A stretch of DNA of 64,000 nt from Sphingopyxis sp. (GTDB lineage: Bacteria; Pseudomonadota; Alphaproteobacteria; Sphingomonadales; Sphingomonadaceae): assembly GCA_030145715.1 (NCBI GenBank), contig JAIXHQ010000014.1, positions 1 to 64,000 on the forward strand, given 5' to 3'. Shown in pieces: positions 27,067-36,486 of this stretch (position 1 is the first letter of the stretch; each line of letters starts with the position of its first letter). A program made the translations under genes and the position numbers. The notes under the pieces were generated by a model, which did not search any database, was not told the DNA's origin, and was given only the letters and a program-made list of their open reading frames with translations.

Positions 27067-27723
27067 ATGGTTTCGTTCCCCTCGCTTCGCGTTGCGCGTG
27101 CCGCACTTGTTTCCGGCATCGCCGCGACTGCGCTGTCCGGTTGTATGGGCGCGGGCGGATCGGCGCCGCAACTGCCCAGCGCAACCTTTGTCCAGAACCA
27201 GGAAGGGCCGGGCGAGGAATATATCATCGGCCCGCTCGACGAGCTTCAGATCTTTGTATGGCGTAACCCTGAACTGGGCGGCAAGGTGCAGGTCCGTCCC
27301 GACGGGCGCATTACCACGCCGCTGATTACGGACATGCCCGCCGTGGGGAAAACCCCCACGATGTTGCAACAGGACATCAAGCTTCAGCTGGGCCAATATA
27401 TCACCGATCCGATCGTCAGCGTGATCGTCACCAGTTTCAACAGCACCTTTTCGCAACAGGTGCGCGTCGTCGGTGCGACCGAGAAACCGGCGTCCATCCC
27501 CTTTCGCGCCAATATGACCGTACTCGACGCAATGATTGCAGTCGGCGGGCTGGGGGAATATGCCGCAGGGAACAAGGCGCGACTCGTCCGTTTCGACAAG
27601 GGCAGTGGGAAGCAGCAGGAATTTGGCCTGCGGCTTAATGACCTCATCAAGCGCGGCGACATCAAGGCGAACGTGCGGCTGCAGCCCGGCGATGTCATCA
27701 TCATCCCTGAAAGCATGTTCTGA
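27067..27723 (+). CDS. XrtA/PEP-CTERM system exopolysaccharide export lipoprotein (Wza-like)
   Basis: 218 residues. Lipoprotein signal with lipobox LSGC and modified Cys26. Polysaccharide export domain YIIGPLDELQIFVWRNPELGG followed by the VRPDGRITTPLI strand, and an SLBB-like part ending PGDVIIIPESMF. Outer-membrane channel component of Wzx/Wzy-type export, shorter than E. coli Wza, as usual for this subfamily. Starts a run export-chain length-kinase-barrel-ATPase. Confidence 0.93.
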   Translation: MVSFPSLRVARAALVSGIAATALSGCMGAGGSAPQLPSATFVQNQEGPGEEYIIGPLDELQIFVWRNPELGGKVQVRPDGRITTPLITDMPAVGKTPTMLQQDIKLQLGQYITDPIVSVIVTSFNSTFSQQVRVVGATEKPASIPFRANMTVLDAMIAVGGLGEYAAGNKARLVRFDKGSGKQQEFGLRLNDLIKRGDIKANVRLQPGDVIIIPESMF

Positions 27724-27771
27724 CATTGGTCGGCCGCCACCCACTCAAATCCCAAGGATAGATTTCGAGCG

Positions 27772-29319
27772 ATGAACAGCCTTTACGATGAATTCCGGGT
27801 GGCGCTGCACAGCGTCTGGACGCGCCGGTGGATCGTGCTGGCGGTGGCATGGGGCATCTGCATCCTTGGCTGGCTGGCAATCGCGTCGATCCCCAACCGC
27901 TATGACTCGCGCGCCCGGCTGTTGGTCGACGTCAACGAGATATTGCCCGACGATGTGCAGGGCGGATCGATGGGCGGCCGCCAGCAGATCGACCAGATTC
28001 GCGAAACGCTGACCAGCGCGCGCAACCTGGAAAAGGTCGCGGCGACGACCGGCCTGCTTCCCCCCGGCGCGAACGAGCGCGAAAAGGCGGGCGCCGTCGC
28101 GATGCTGCAAAAAAATATCAAGGTCGTTCCACAGCAGGACAATATCTTTGAAATCACGTCGAGCGTCGCGGTCGGCAGCCTGTCGGACGCCGACAATGCC
28201 AAGCTGGCCTCGGGCGTCCTCGACAGCCTGATTACCGTGTTTCGCGACGATCAGTTGCGGGGCGGCCGGATGAATGCGCGCGAGGGGCTGAAATTCCTCG
28301 ACGCCCAGATCGCCGACCGCGAAAAGGCGCTGCGCGATGTCGAAGCGCGGCGCGGTGCGTTCGAGGCGCAGAATATCGGCCTGATCCCCGGCGGCAGCGG
28401 TTCGCCCGCGCAGCGCGTCGACGCGGCGCGCGCCGAACTGGGCCAGATCGATTCGCAGCTCGTGTCGGCGCAGGCGCAACTCGCGGCGGCTAACGGCCAA
28501 TTATCCTCCACCCCCGCGACGATCAATGTGCCTGGAATGGGCGGCGTCGGCGGCGGCGTTGCCCGCCAGCAGCTTGCGGGCGCCCAGAATGAACTATCGT
28601 CGATGCGCGCGCGCGGCCTGACCGATGCGCACCCCGACGTCATCGCGCTGAAAAGCCAGATCGCGTCGTTGAAAGCCATGGCCGATCGCGAAGGCGCCGG
28701 AGCCGGTGGCGGCGGCAATTCGCAAAACCCGGCCTATGCCTCGCTCGCCGCGATGCGGGCCGAGCGTCAGGCGACGGTCAGCGCGCTGGCGGCGCGCAAG
28801 GCGCAGCTTAACGGCGATATTGCGAAAATCACGTCGCAGCAGATCCAAAACCCCGGCATCGCTGCCGAATATGATCGGATCAATGGCGAATATACCGCGT
28901 TCAAGGCCCAATATGACAAGCTGTTGGCGCAGCGCGAGCAGGTGCGTCTGCGTGGCGACGTGCAGACCGAAACCGACGCGATCAAGGTCGAATTGCTCGA
29001 TCCGCCGTCGAAACCGACAAGCCCGGCGGCGCCCAACCGGCCGCTGTTCCTGACGTTGGTGCTGTTCGCCGGAATCGGCGGCGGCGTCGCGGTCGCCTTT
29101 GGCCTGGGCCAGGTGCGCACCAGCTATGCCACCGCAGGCAAGCTGGAACGCGCAAGCGGGCTTCCGGTCATTGGGTCGATCACCGAAATCGTGACGGCGG
29201 AGCGCCATCTTGACCGGCGCAAAAAGCTCGTCTGGCTGGGCAGCGGCGGCGGCGCGCTGATCGGGCTCTATGCCCTGTTGCTGGTCGCCGAGTTCATTCA
29301 GCGCGGCATGGTTGCGTGA
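27772..29319 (+). CDS. XrtA system polysaccharide chain-length determinant (GumC/Wzz-like)
   Basis: 515 residues, inner membrane. First TM at about 20-40, a large periplasmic coiled-coil region (FLDAQIADREKALRDVEARR; DLQSQLVSAQAQL-type heptads), second TM near 420-445 (LFLTLVLFAGIGGGVAVAF), and a third hydrophobic segment at the C-terminus (GALIGLYALLLVAEF). Controls polymer length together with the following ATPase. ATG 27772; the gap to the export gene is 48 bases. Confidence 0.92.
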   Translation: MNSLYDEFRVALHSVWTRRWIVLAVAWGICILGWLAIASIPNRYDSRARLLVDVNEILPDDVQGGSMGGRQQIDQIRETLTSARNLEKVAATTGLLPPGANEREKAGAVAMLQKNIKVVPQQDNIFEITSSVAVGSLSDADNAKLASGVLDSLITVFRDDQLRGGRMNAREGLKFLDAQIADREKALRDVEARRGAFEAQNIGLIPGGSGSPAQRVDAARAELGQIDSQLVSAQAQLAAANGQLSSTPATINVPGMGGVGGGVARQQLAGAQNELSSMRARGLTDAHPDVIALKSQIASLKAMADREGAGAGGGGNSQNPAYASLAAMRAERQATVSALAARKAQLNGDIAKITSQQIQNPGIAAEYDRINGEYTAFKAQYDKLLAQREQVRLRGDVQTETDAIKVELLDPPSKPTSPAAPNRPLFLTLVLFAGIGGGVAVAFGLGQVRTSYATAGKLERASGLPVIGSITEIVTAERHLDRRKKLVWLGSGGGALIGLYALLLVAEFIQRGMVA

Positions 29320-29333
29320 CGGGGGACGATGAC

Positions 29334-30377
29334 ATGAACGACCAACGCAAAGTAAAGCGTCCGCCCTCGCTGCTCGAACGCGCCGCCGATATGTTCGGCC
29401 TCGATCCGGCGGCCAATGCCCCGACCATCGATGTTTCCAACCTGCCGCCCGAGCCCGAAAAAAAGAGCAGAAAGCCAAAGGCGGAACCGGAGGCCGAGGC
29501 GCGGCAGTCGCAAATTGACGATGCGATCGTCACTCCCGCGCCGAAGGTCGAGGCCGCGCCCGCTGTCGAAGCGGCGCCTGCTCCCAGGCCGTCGCCGCGC
29601 AAGGATGTCGCAAAGGCGGCGCCCGCGATCGCGCCCGCGCGTCAGGGGACGGTCGATCGCGACCGGCTCGCGTTGCGAGGCATGATCGTGCCGGGGATGC
29701 CCGTGACCGGCATTTCCGAAGAATATCGGATCGTGAAGCGCGAATTGATCCGCAATTTCGGCGGCGTCGGCAATCGCCCGATCCTGCCGCGCGGTCATCG
29801 CGTATTGATCGCGTCGGCCAATCCCGGCGAAGGCAAGACATTTTCCGCCGTCAATCTGGCGCTGAGCCTGGCGGTCGAGGCCGATCATGACGTGTTGCTG
29901 ATCGATGCCGACATCGCCAAGCCCAGCGTATTGGAAACGCTGGGGCTGGACGATGGGCCGGGGCTGATGGATGCGTTGGCCGACCCGCATCTGCCAATCG
30001 GCGACTGCCTGATCCAGACCGACATTGCGGGGCTGAAGGTCATGCCCGCCGGGACGCAGCACATGCACGACACCGAGCTTCTTGCCTCGGCGCGGACCGA
30101 GGCCTTGCTGGCGCAGCTTGAACAGGGTGCGCCCGGCCGCATCCTCATTCTCGATTCGCCGCCGGTGCTTGCCGCGTCGCCCGCGGCGGTGCTTGCGGGG
30201 CATGTCGGCCAGACGATCATGGTCGTGCGGGCCGATACGACATTGGAATCGGCGCTGCGCGATGCGATCGGCCTGATGGGTGCGTGCCCGCATATCCAGC
30301 TTTTGCTCAATGGCGTGAAATATTCGCCGGGCGGGCGCCGTTTCGGTACTTATTACGGACAGGGAGGCGCGTCGTGA
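29334..30377 (+). CDS. XrtA-associated tyrosine-kinase-like ATPase (CpsD/CapB family)
   Basis: 347 residues from ATG 29334 (GGGGGAC upstream); GTG 29316, overlapping the previous stop, is an alternative. The N-terminal third is Ala/Pro/Lys-rich and low complexity. The kinase domain has Walker A ASANPGEGKTFSAVNLA, Walker A' LLIDADIAKPSV and Walker B ILILDSPPVL. The C-terminus has only a short YY pair rather than a long Tyr cluster. It would be the cytoplasmic partner of the chain-length protein. Its TGA overlaps the next ATG by one base. Confidence 0.9.
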   Translation: MNDQRKVKRPPSLLERAADMFGLDPAANAPTIDVSNLPPEPEKKSRKPKAEPEAEARQSQIDDAIVTPAPKVEAAPAVEAAPAPRPSPRKDVAKAAPAIAPARQGTVDRDRLALRGMIVPGMPVTGISEEYRIVKRELIRNFGGVGNRPILPRGHRVLIASANPGEGKTFSAVNLALSLAVEADHDVLLIDADIAKPSVLETLGLDDGPGLMDALADPHLPIGDCLIQTDIAGLKVMPAGTQHMHDTELLASARTEALLAQLEQGAPGRILILDSPPVLAASPAAVLAGHVGQTIMVVRADTTLESALRDAIGLMGACPHIQLLLNGVKYSPGGRRFGTYYGQGGAS

Positions 30378-32092
30378 TGCGCACCACAACGACCGTGCGT
30401 CACGCCGGGATGCTGGCGGCGCTGCTGCTCGCCGGAACGGCAACGGGCGCCCATGCGCAGTTTTCCGGCGAAACGGGTTCGTCCGGCGGCCAGGCGTCGT
30501 CGGGCAGCGCGTCCAGGCCCGAACCGGGCCGTTCGGAAAAACGCGCCGAACGGCGGCGTACCGCGCGCACCGTCGATGTCCGCCCCTATCTGGAGGTCGG
30601 TCAGATACTGACCGCCGACCTGAAAAATGGCGGCGACGTCCTGACCTATACCAGTCTTGCCGCCGGGGTCGATGCGGCGATCGTCACCAACCGCGCCGAA
30701 CTGGCGGCGACGCTTCGTTATGAACGCCGTTTCGGATGGGGCGGAAACGCGCGCGATTCGGACATCGTCAGCGGCATCGTTCGCGGCCGTGTCGAGGCCG
30801 CGCGCGGTTTCAATCTGGAGGGTGGGGCGCTTGCCACCCGCACGCGCGTCGATGCCCAGGGGGGCGACAGCGGCCTGTTCATTGGCAACGCCAGCAATGT
30901 CGCCAACCTCTATTCGGTCTATGCCGGTCCGACATTCGCGCGGCGCATCGCCGGGTTGGATGTCGGCGCGGGCTATCGTTTCGGATATACGAAGGTCGAT
31001 GTCGATCAGCCGCCGCTTTTGGGTCCGAACACACCGCCGCAGGATATTTTCAACAGTTCGACCAACCATGTCGCATGGGCAAGCGTCGGCGCGCGGCCGG
31101 GCGATCTGCCGTTCGGCTGGCAGGTGTCCGGCGGGTATCAGCGCGAGGACGCCAGCCAACTCGACCAGCGGTTCGAGGGCAAATTTGCGCGCGCCGACGT
31201 GACGGTGCCGATCAGCCCCACGGTCGCCCTGCTCGGCGGCGTCGGTTATGAAGATATAGAGATCGGCCAGCGCGACCCCGTGCTCGACGTCAACGGCGTG
31301 CCCGTGCGCGATGCCAACGGCCGCTTCGTCACCGACAAATCGGTCCCGCGCAAGCTGGCCTTTAACACCGACGGGCTGATCTGGGACGCGGGCGTGATGT
31401 GGCAGCCGAGTTCGCGCACGTCGCTGACCGCGCGCGTCGGCCGCCGTTATGGCGACACCATCTATACCGGAAGCTTTGCCTATCGCGCCAACCATGCGAC
31501 GACGTTCCGGGTCGGTGTCTATGACGGGCTGTCGAGCCTGGGCCGGGGCATGTCGAGCGGGCTGGCGGCACTGCCGACGCAGTTCGACCCGACGCGCAAC
31601 CCGATCGGCGGCACCATCAATCCCTGCGTTTTCGGACAGCAGGGCGGCGGGTGCCTGAACAATCAGTTGGGCAGCACGACGGCGGCCCAGTTTCGTAGCC
31701 GCGGCGTTCAGGCGATCTTGTCGTCGCTCCTTGGGGGGTGGAATTATGGCGTCGGCCTGGGGTACGACCAGCGCCGTCTGCTGGTCCCGATCCTGTCGCC
31801 GATCGGCGGGCTGAACGGGATCAGGGACGAAAGCTATTATCTCTTTATATCGGCGGGCCGCCGGCTCGACGCCGATTCCGACCTGAATCTGTCGGGATAT
31901 GTCAATTATTTCGACAATGGCGCGCCAAATGCGAGCGATGTTCAGTCCGCCGGGGTTTCCGCCGCCTATTCGCGGCGGTTCTGGCGCAGCCTTACCGGGA
32001 CGGCCGCCGCCAGCCTCAACGCCTTCGATCAGGAAGGTTTCAACAGCCAGCTTATCGGGTCAGCATTGGTGGGACTGCGTTACAATTTCTGA
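30377..32092 (+). CDS. PEP-CTERM system-associated outer-membrane beta-barrel protein
   Basis: 571 residues from ATG 30377, with a signal peptide (GMLAALLLAGTATGAHA, cleavage near 28). After a Gly/Ser/Arg linker, the remainder is alternating amphipathic strands typical of a porin-like barrel, ending with an aromatic C-terminal residue (ALVGLRYNF). This fits the uncharacterised PEP-CTERM-associated barrel family found in exosortase A loci. Possibly the outer-membrane secretion pore or anchor for the polysaccharide. Confidence 0.88.
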   Translation: MRTTTTVRHAGMLAALLLAGTATGAHAQFSGETGSSGGQASSGSASRPEPGRSEKRAERRRTARTVDVRPYLEVGQILTADLKNGGDVLTYTSLAAGVDAAIVTNRAELAATLRYERRFGWGGNARDSDIVSGIVRGRVEAARGFNLEGGALATRTRVDAQGGDSGLFIGNASNVANLYSVYAGPTFARRIAGLDVGAGYRFGYTKVDVDQPPLLGPNTPPQDIFNSSTNHVAWASVGARPGDLPFGWQVSGGYQREDASQLDQRFEGKFARADVTVPISPTVALLGGVGYEDIEIGQRDPVLDVNGVPVRDANGRFVTDKSVPRKLAFNTDGLIWDAGVMWQPSSRTSLTARVGRRYGDTIYTGSFAYRANHATTFRVGVYDGLSSLGRGMSSGLAALPTQFDPTRNPIGGTINPCVFGQQGGGCLNNQLGSTTAAQFRSRGVQAILSSLLGGWNYGVGLGYDQRRLLVPILSPIGGLNGIRDESYYLFISAGRRLDADSDLNLSGYVNYFDNGAPNASDVQSAGVSAAYSRRFWRSLTGTAAASLNAFDQEGFNSQLIGSALVGLRYNF

Positions 32093-32114
32093 CCAGGCAA
32101 CGGGAATACAAGAG

Positions 32115-33311
32115 ATGTACGATCAATTCTATGGTTTCACCGGCCGTCCGTTCCAACTGACGCCTGATCCGAATTTCTATTTCGAGAGCGGAACGCACCG
32201 CAAGGCGATGTCCTATCTGGGTTATGGCCTTGCGCAGGGCGAGGGATTTATCGTCATTACCGGCGATGTCGGCGCGGGTAAGACCACGCTTGTCGGCCAT
32301 CTGATGAACACGATCGACCCCAATCGCCTGACCGCCGTCAAGCTGGTGTCGACACAGGTCGAGGGCGACGACCTGTTGCGACTGGTCGCCGAACAATTCG
32401 GGATCGAATGGGAAGGGCAGAGCAAGGCCGAATTGCTGCGTTCGATGGAGCAATATCTGCGGGAACAGGCGCGCGCAGGCCGCCGTACCCTGCTGATCGT
32501 CGATGAAGGCCAGAACCTTGCCATCTCCGCGCTCGAAGAATTGCGGATGCTGTCCAATTTCCAGCTCGGCGGGCATTCGCTGCTCCAGATATTCCTGCTC
32601 GGGCAGCCGGAATTTCGCCAGACGCTGTTCCATTCGCCGACGCTGGAGCAATTGCGCCAGCGCGTCATTGCGACGCATCACCTGGATCCGATGGAGCCCG
32701 AAGAGGTCGAACCCTATATCCTGCACCGCCTGGGCAAGGTCGGCTGGACGGGCAATCCCAGTTTCAGCCCCGATGCGTTCGAGGAAATTTTCGATTATAG
32801 CGAAGGCGTCCCGCGCAAGCTGAACGTGCTGGTCAGCCGCCTGCTCCTTTATGGCGCGGTCGAGCAGATGAACCGCATCACGGCGCAGAATGTGCGTTCG
32901 GTCGTCGCCGAGATCGAGGCGGACCGCGGTATCGACGCCGCCACGCTGGCACCGCTACCGGTCGAGGAGGTGGTGGCTGCCGCCGCGATTGCCGTCGCTC
33001 CAACGTCCGCGCCGACGACGCCCGCGCCCACGACAGAAGCGCCGATCGAATGGCCGCGCGCCGAGCCATCCGCCGCCGACGGTCCGGCGCCCTTTGCCGC
33101 ACCAGCCACGCCGGCGCCCGACGCGCCCGTTCCCCCGGCGGTCGATCCGGAGCATATGATCGCGCTGGAAAAGCAGATCGCTTCGCTGGAGGAACGTCTT
33201 GTCGAACAGGATGCCGCGCTGCGCCGGGTGCTCGACCTGCTGATCGAATGGGTCGAACGCGATCCCGAAAATGCGCCGAACCCCGCGACGTCGCAAACCT
33301 GGGCGGCCTGA
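32115..33311 (+). CDS. XrtA-associated ExeA-like ATPase
   Basis: 398 residues. MYDQFYGFTGRPFQLTPDP is the ExeA/GspA-type N-terminus, followed by Walker A TGDVGAGKTTLVGHL (about 50-64) and Walker B LLIVDEGQNL. Residues about 280-350 are Ala/Pro-rich and the end (about 355-385) is a short coiled coil (MIALEKQIASLEERLVEQD). Unlike ExeA, no clear peptidoglycan-binding domain is seen. Assigned to the PEP-CTERM ATPase family by context and the N-terminal signature. ATG 32115 follows AAGAG. Confidence 0.9.
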   Translation: MYDQFYGFTGRPFQLTPDPNFYFESGTHRKAMSYLGYGLAQGEGFIVITGDVGAGKTTLVGHLMNTIDPNRLTAVKLVSTQVEGDDLLRLVAEQFGIEWEGQSKAELLRSMEQYLREQARAGRRTLLIVDEGQNLAISALEELRMLSNFQLGGHSLLQIFLLGQPEFRQTLFHSPTLEQLRQRVIATHHLDPMEPEEVEPYILHRLGKVGWTGNPSFSPDAFEEIFDYSEGVPRKLNVLVSRLLLYGAVEQMNRITAQNVRSVVAEIEADRGIDAATLAPLPVEEVVAAAAIAVAPTSAPTTPAPTTEAPIEWPRAEPSAADGPAPFAAPATPAPDAPVPPAVDPEHMIALEKQIASLEERLVEQDAALRRVLDLLIEWVERDPENAPNPATSQTWAA

Positions 33312-33356
33312 CAGTCTCGGTGAAATCCGCTATCGGACTGGTGAAGGTGAAGAAGA

Positions 33357-34217
33357 ATGCAGAACGGCCTGTCGGTCGATGTCGAGGACTGGTTCCAGGT
33401 CGGCGCCTTTGAGCGCACGATCGACCGCGACGACTGGCCGACGCTGGAATGTCGGGTCGAGGCGAATTGCGACGCGGTGCTGCAAATCTTTGCCGATGCC
33501 GGGGCAAAGGGCACCTTCTTCACGCTGGGATGGGTTGCCGAACGCTATCCGGCGCTGATCCGGCGCATCGTCGCGGCGGGACATGAACTGGCAAGCCATG
33601 GATATGACCATAAGCGCGTGTTCCACATGACCGCCGAGGAATTTGCCGCGGATATAAGGAAGACGCGCGCGATTCTGGAAGATTTGGGCGGTGTCGCGGT
33701 TCGCGGTTATCGCGCGCCCAGTTTCTCGATCGACATGCGGACCCCCTGGGCCCATGCGGTGCTGGCCGAACAGGGCTATGCCTATTCTTCGAGCGTCGCG
33801 CCGGTTGTCCACGATCATTATGGCTGGCCGCAAAGCCCGCGCCATGCCTGGCGACCATTGCCCGACAGCGAGCTGATCGAATGGCCGGTCACGACGGCGC
33901 GTTTCGCGGGGCGGACCCTGGCGGCAGGCGGCGGCGGCTTTATGCGGATGCTGCCCTATGGCTTTACCCGCTGGGCGATCGCGCGCATGAATGCCGAAGG
34001 GCATCCGGCGATCCTCTATTTCCACCCGTGGGAAATCGACCCCGGACAGCCGCGCGTTGTCGACGCCCCGATCCGATCAAAAGTCCGTCATTACAGTGGC
34101 TTGTCGGCCATGGCTGGCAAGCTGAGAAAGCTGTTGGCGGATTTCGAATGGACGCGCGCCGACACGCTGCTGCCTGCGCAGCACGCACGTGCGCAGCCGT
34201 GGCGCGCGGCGGCGTGA
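33357..34217 (+). CDS. XrtA system polysaccharide deacetylase
   Basis: 286 residues of carbohydrate esterase family 4 (NodB fold). Motif 1 LSVDVEDWF (catalytic Asp), motif 2 HELASHGYDHKRVF with the two metal histidines, motif 3 VRGYRAPSFSI, and late ILYFHPWEIDP with the conserved His. It would remove N-acetyl groups from the exopolysaccharide; no signal peptide is seen, so it probably acts in the cytoplasm on lipid-linked sugars. GTGA overlap with the FemAB gene. Confidence 0.92.
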   Translation: MQNGLSVDVEDWFQVGAFERTIDRDDWPTLECRVEANCDAVLQIFADAGAKGTFFTLGWVAERYPALIRRIVAAGHELASHGYDHKRVFHMTAEEFAADIRKTRAILEDLGGVAVRGYRAPSFSIDMRTPWAHAVLAEQGYAYSSSVAPVVHDHYGWPQSPRHAWRPLPDSELIEWPVTTARFAGRTLAAGGGGFMRMLPYGFTRWAIARMNAEGHPAILYFHPWEIDPGQPRVVDAPIRSKVRHYSGLSAMAGKLRKLLADFEWTRADTLLPAQHARAQPWRAAA

Positions 34218-35281
34218 ATGCGCCAACACTGCCCGTGAAGGACGGTTTTTCCGGCGCGCCCCTGTCCGATGCGGCGGCGTGGGACGCCTATGTCGCCGCC
34301 CACCCGCAGGCCACTCCCTTTCACAGTCGCGCATGGTGCGAGGCGATCAGCAAGGCGACCGGGCACCGCTGTCACCTTGTCACCGCGCGCGATGCCGATG
34401 GTGCGCTGACCGGCCTTTTGCCGCTGCACCACATTCATTCGCCCTTGTTTGGACAGGCGCTGGTCGGCAGCGGCTTCGCGGTTGACGGCGGCCTGTTGGC
34501 CGACGACCCGGCGGTTGCCGCAAGGCTGGCGCAGGGGGCGGCGGAGATGGCCGCATCGCTTGGCGTTCCGTCGATCGAATTGCGTGGCGGTCCGCAGCCG
34601 GAGGGAGCCGGCTGGCACCGCGAGGAAGGCGTTTACGCGGGCTTTGCGCGCGACCTTGCGGCCGACGACGACGCCCAGTTGCTGGCCATTCCGCGCAAGC
34701 AGCGCGCCGAAGTCCGCAAGGCGCTCGAAAGCGGGCTATCCATCACGACCGGCCGCGATGCCGCCGAACGGCGCGACCATTATCGCGTCTATGCGACCAG
34801 CGTCCGCAACCTTGGCACGCCCGTTTTTCCCAAGGCGTTGTTCGAAGCTGTCCTCGATAGTTTTGGCGATCAGGCCGATATATTGACCGTGCGCGACAAT
34901 GGGCGGCCGGTTGCGAGCGTCCTCAGCCTTTATTGGCGCGGGGTGGTCATGCCCTATTGGGGCGGCGGGATTGCCGACGCGCGGCGGCTGCGCGCCAATG
35001 AACTTATGTATTTCGCACTGATGCGTCACGCCTTGGCCAGGGGTTGCACGGGTTTCGACTTCGGTCGATCCAAGGTCGGGACCGGGCCTTTCGCCTATAA
35101 GAAGAACTGGGGTTTCGAACCCAAGCCGCTTGTCTATGCCCGCTGGCTCGCGCCCGGCAAGGCGGCGCGTGACACCAATCCGAACAGCGCCAAATATCGG
35201 TTGCAGGTCGATCTTTGGAAAAAGCTGCCGCTGTGGGCGGCCAATCGCATCGGTCCGCTGATCGCTCGTGGGCTCGGCTGA
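34214..35281 (+). CDS. FemAB-family XrtA/PEP-CTERM system-associated protein
   Basis: 355 residues from GTG 34214, overlapping the deacetylase TGA. FemAB/GNAT core: FHSRAWCEAISKATGHRCHLVTA (split over 41-63), LLAIPRKQRAEVRKAL, RANELMYFALMRHALARG, FDFGRSKVGTGPFAYKKNWGF, the last being diagnostic of this subfamily. FemAB relatives transfer aminoacyl groups from aminoacyl-tRNA; this subfamily's donor is unknown. Its stop overlaps the glycosyltransferase ATG by one base. Confidence 0.9.
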   Translation: MNAPTLPVKDGFSGAPLSDAAAWDAYVAAHPQATPFHSRAWCEAISKATGHRCHLVTARDADGALTGLLPLHHIHSPLFGQALVGSGFAVDGGLLADDPAVAARLAQGAAEMAASLGVPSIELRGGPQPEGAGWHREEGVYAGFARDLAADDDAQLLAIPRKQRAEVRKALESGLSITTGRDAAERRDHYRVYATSVRNLGTPVFPKALFEAVLDSFGDQADILTVRDNGRPVASVLSLYWRGVVMPYWGGGIADARRLRANELMYFALMRHALARGCTGFDFGRSKVGTGPFAYKKNWGFEPKPLVYARWLAPGKAARDTNPNSAKYRLQVDLWKKLPLWAANRIGPLIARGLG

Positions 35282-36486
35282 TGGCCGAAATCCTGTTCCT
35301 CGTCCATCGCGCGCCATGGCCGCCCAACCGCGGCGACCGGATCCGCAGTTGGCACATGTTCGAAGCCTTGGCCAGACTGGCGCCGGTGCATGTCGCCGTG
35401 CTGGCCGACAATGAGGATGATGCCGCGGCTGCTCGGGACAAAATGACGTCTCTTTGCAAGAGCTTGACAGTCGAAGTGCGTAACATTTCGCGCCCGATGG
35501 CGCTGGTTCAGGCGGTGCTGCGCGGCGATCCGGTGTCGAACCGGCTGTTCCACAATGCGGCGCTGGCGCGGCGCGTCGATGGCCTGATCGCGCAGGGCGG
35601 CATTACCCATATCGTCGCCTTTTCCGGTCAGATGGCGCAATATCTTCCGATCGATTTCAGCGGCCGTGTGCTGATGGATTTCGTCGATGTCGATTCCGCC
35701 AAATTCGCGACCTATGCCCAGCAGAACAAGCGCCAGCCGCTGCACTGGGTTCACGCGCGCGAGGCCCGCGTTCTGGGCGCCTATGAAGCGGCGATTGCGC
35801 GGCGTGTCGATGCCAGCCTGTTTGTCAGCGAAGCCGAAGCGGCGCTTTTCCGGGCCAGCGGCGGGTTTGACGACAGGCAGGTGCGCGCGGTGGAAAACGG
35901 CATCGACACGGAATGTTTCGATCCGGCGGTCGAACTGGCCCCGGTCGAAACGCGCGGCGCGCCGCTGGCGGTTTTTACGGGCCAGATGGACTATCGGCCC
36001 AACATCGACGCGGTGCGCTGGTTCGCGGACGACATTCTGCCGTTGATCCGCAAACATTATCCAGAGGCGGGCTTCGCCATCGTCGGACGCGCGCCGACCG
36101 ACGAGGTGCGCGCACTCGGCAGGCTGCCCGGCGTGGTGGTGACCGGCGAGGTGCCGGACGTGCGGCCGTGGCTGAAGGCCGCCGACGCCGTGGTCGCGCC
36201 GCTGCTGCTCGCGCGCGGGGTTCAGAACAAACTGCTGGAGGCGATGGCGATGGCGCGGCCTGTCGTCGCGAGCGGCGCGGCGGCGACGGGCATCGACGCG
36301 GTGCCGGGCGAACATCTGCTGGTTGCGGAAGACGCAGCGGGCATGGCGGGCGCGCTTTGCTCGCTCTATGCTGATCCCGCGGGGGCGGCGACGATGGGCA
36401 AGGCGGCGCGGGCGCGCATGATCGCCCGCTATGGCTGGGATGCCCGCATGGCGCCGCTGGCGGAGCTGCTGGGATTGCCCGGATGA
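35281..36486 (+). CDS. Glycosyltransferase, PEP-CTERM/exosortase system-associated (GT4-like)
   Basis: 401 residues. N-terminal LFLVHRAPWPPNRGDRIRSWHM is the signature of the exosortase-associated sugar transferase 1 family. GT-B fold with C-terminal nucleotide-sugar site PLLLARGVQNKLLEAMAMARPVV, containing the E(x7)E-like glutamate. Adds a sugar to the lipid-linked repeat. It is the only recognisable glycosyltransferase of the locus in this window. Ends in an ATGA overlap with xrtA. Confidence 0.92.
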   Translation: MAEILFLVHRAPWPPNRGDRIRSWHMFEALARLAPVHVAVLADNEDDAAAARDKMTSLCKSLTVEVRNISRPMALVQAVLRGDPVSNRLFHNAALARRVDGLIAQGGITHIVAFSGQMAQYLPIDFSGRVLMDFVDVDSAKFATYAQQNKRQPLHWVHAREARVLGAYEAAIARRVDASLFVSEAEAALFRASGGFDDRQVRAVENGIDTECFDPAVELAPVETRGAPLAVFTGQMDYRPNIDAVRWFADDILPLIRKHYPEAGFAIVGRAPTDEVRALGRLPGVVVTGEVPDVRPWLKAADAVVAPLLLARGVQNKLLEAMAMARPVVASGAAATGIDAVPGEHLLVAEDAAGMAGALCSLYADPAGAATMGKAARARMIARYGWDARMAPLAELLGLPG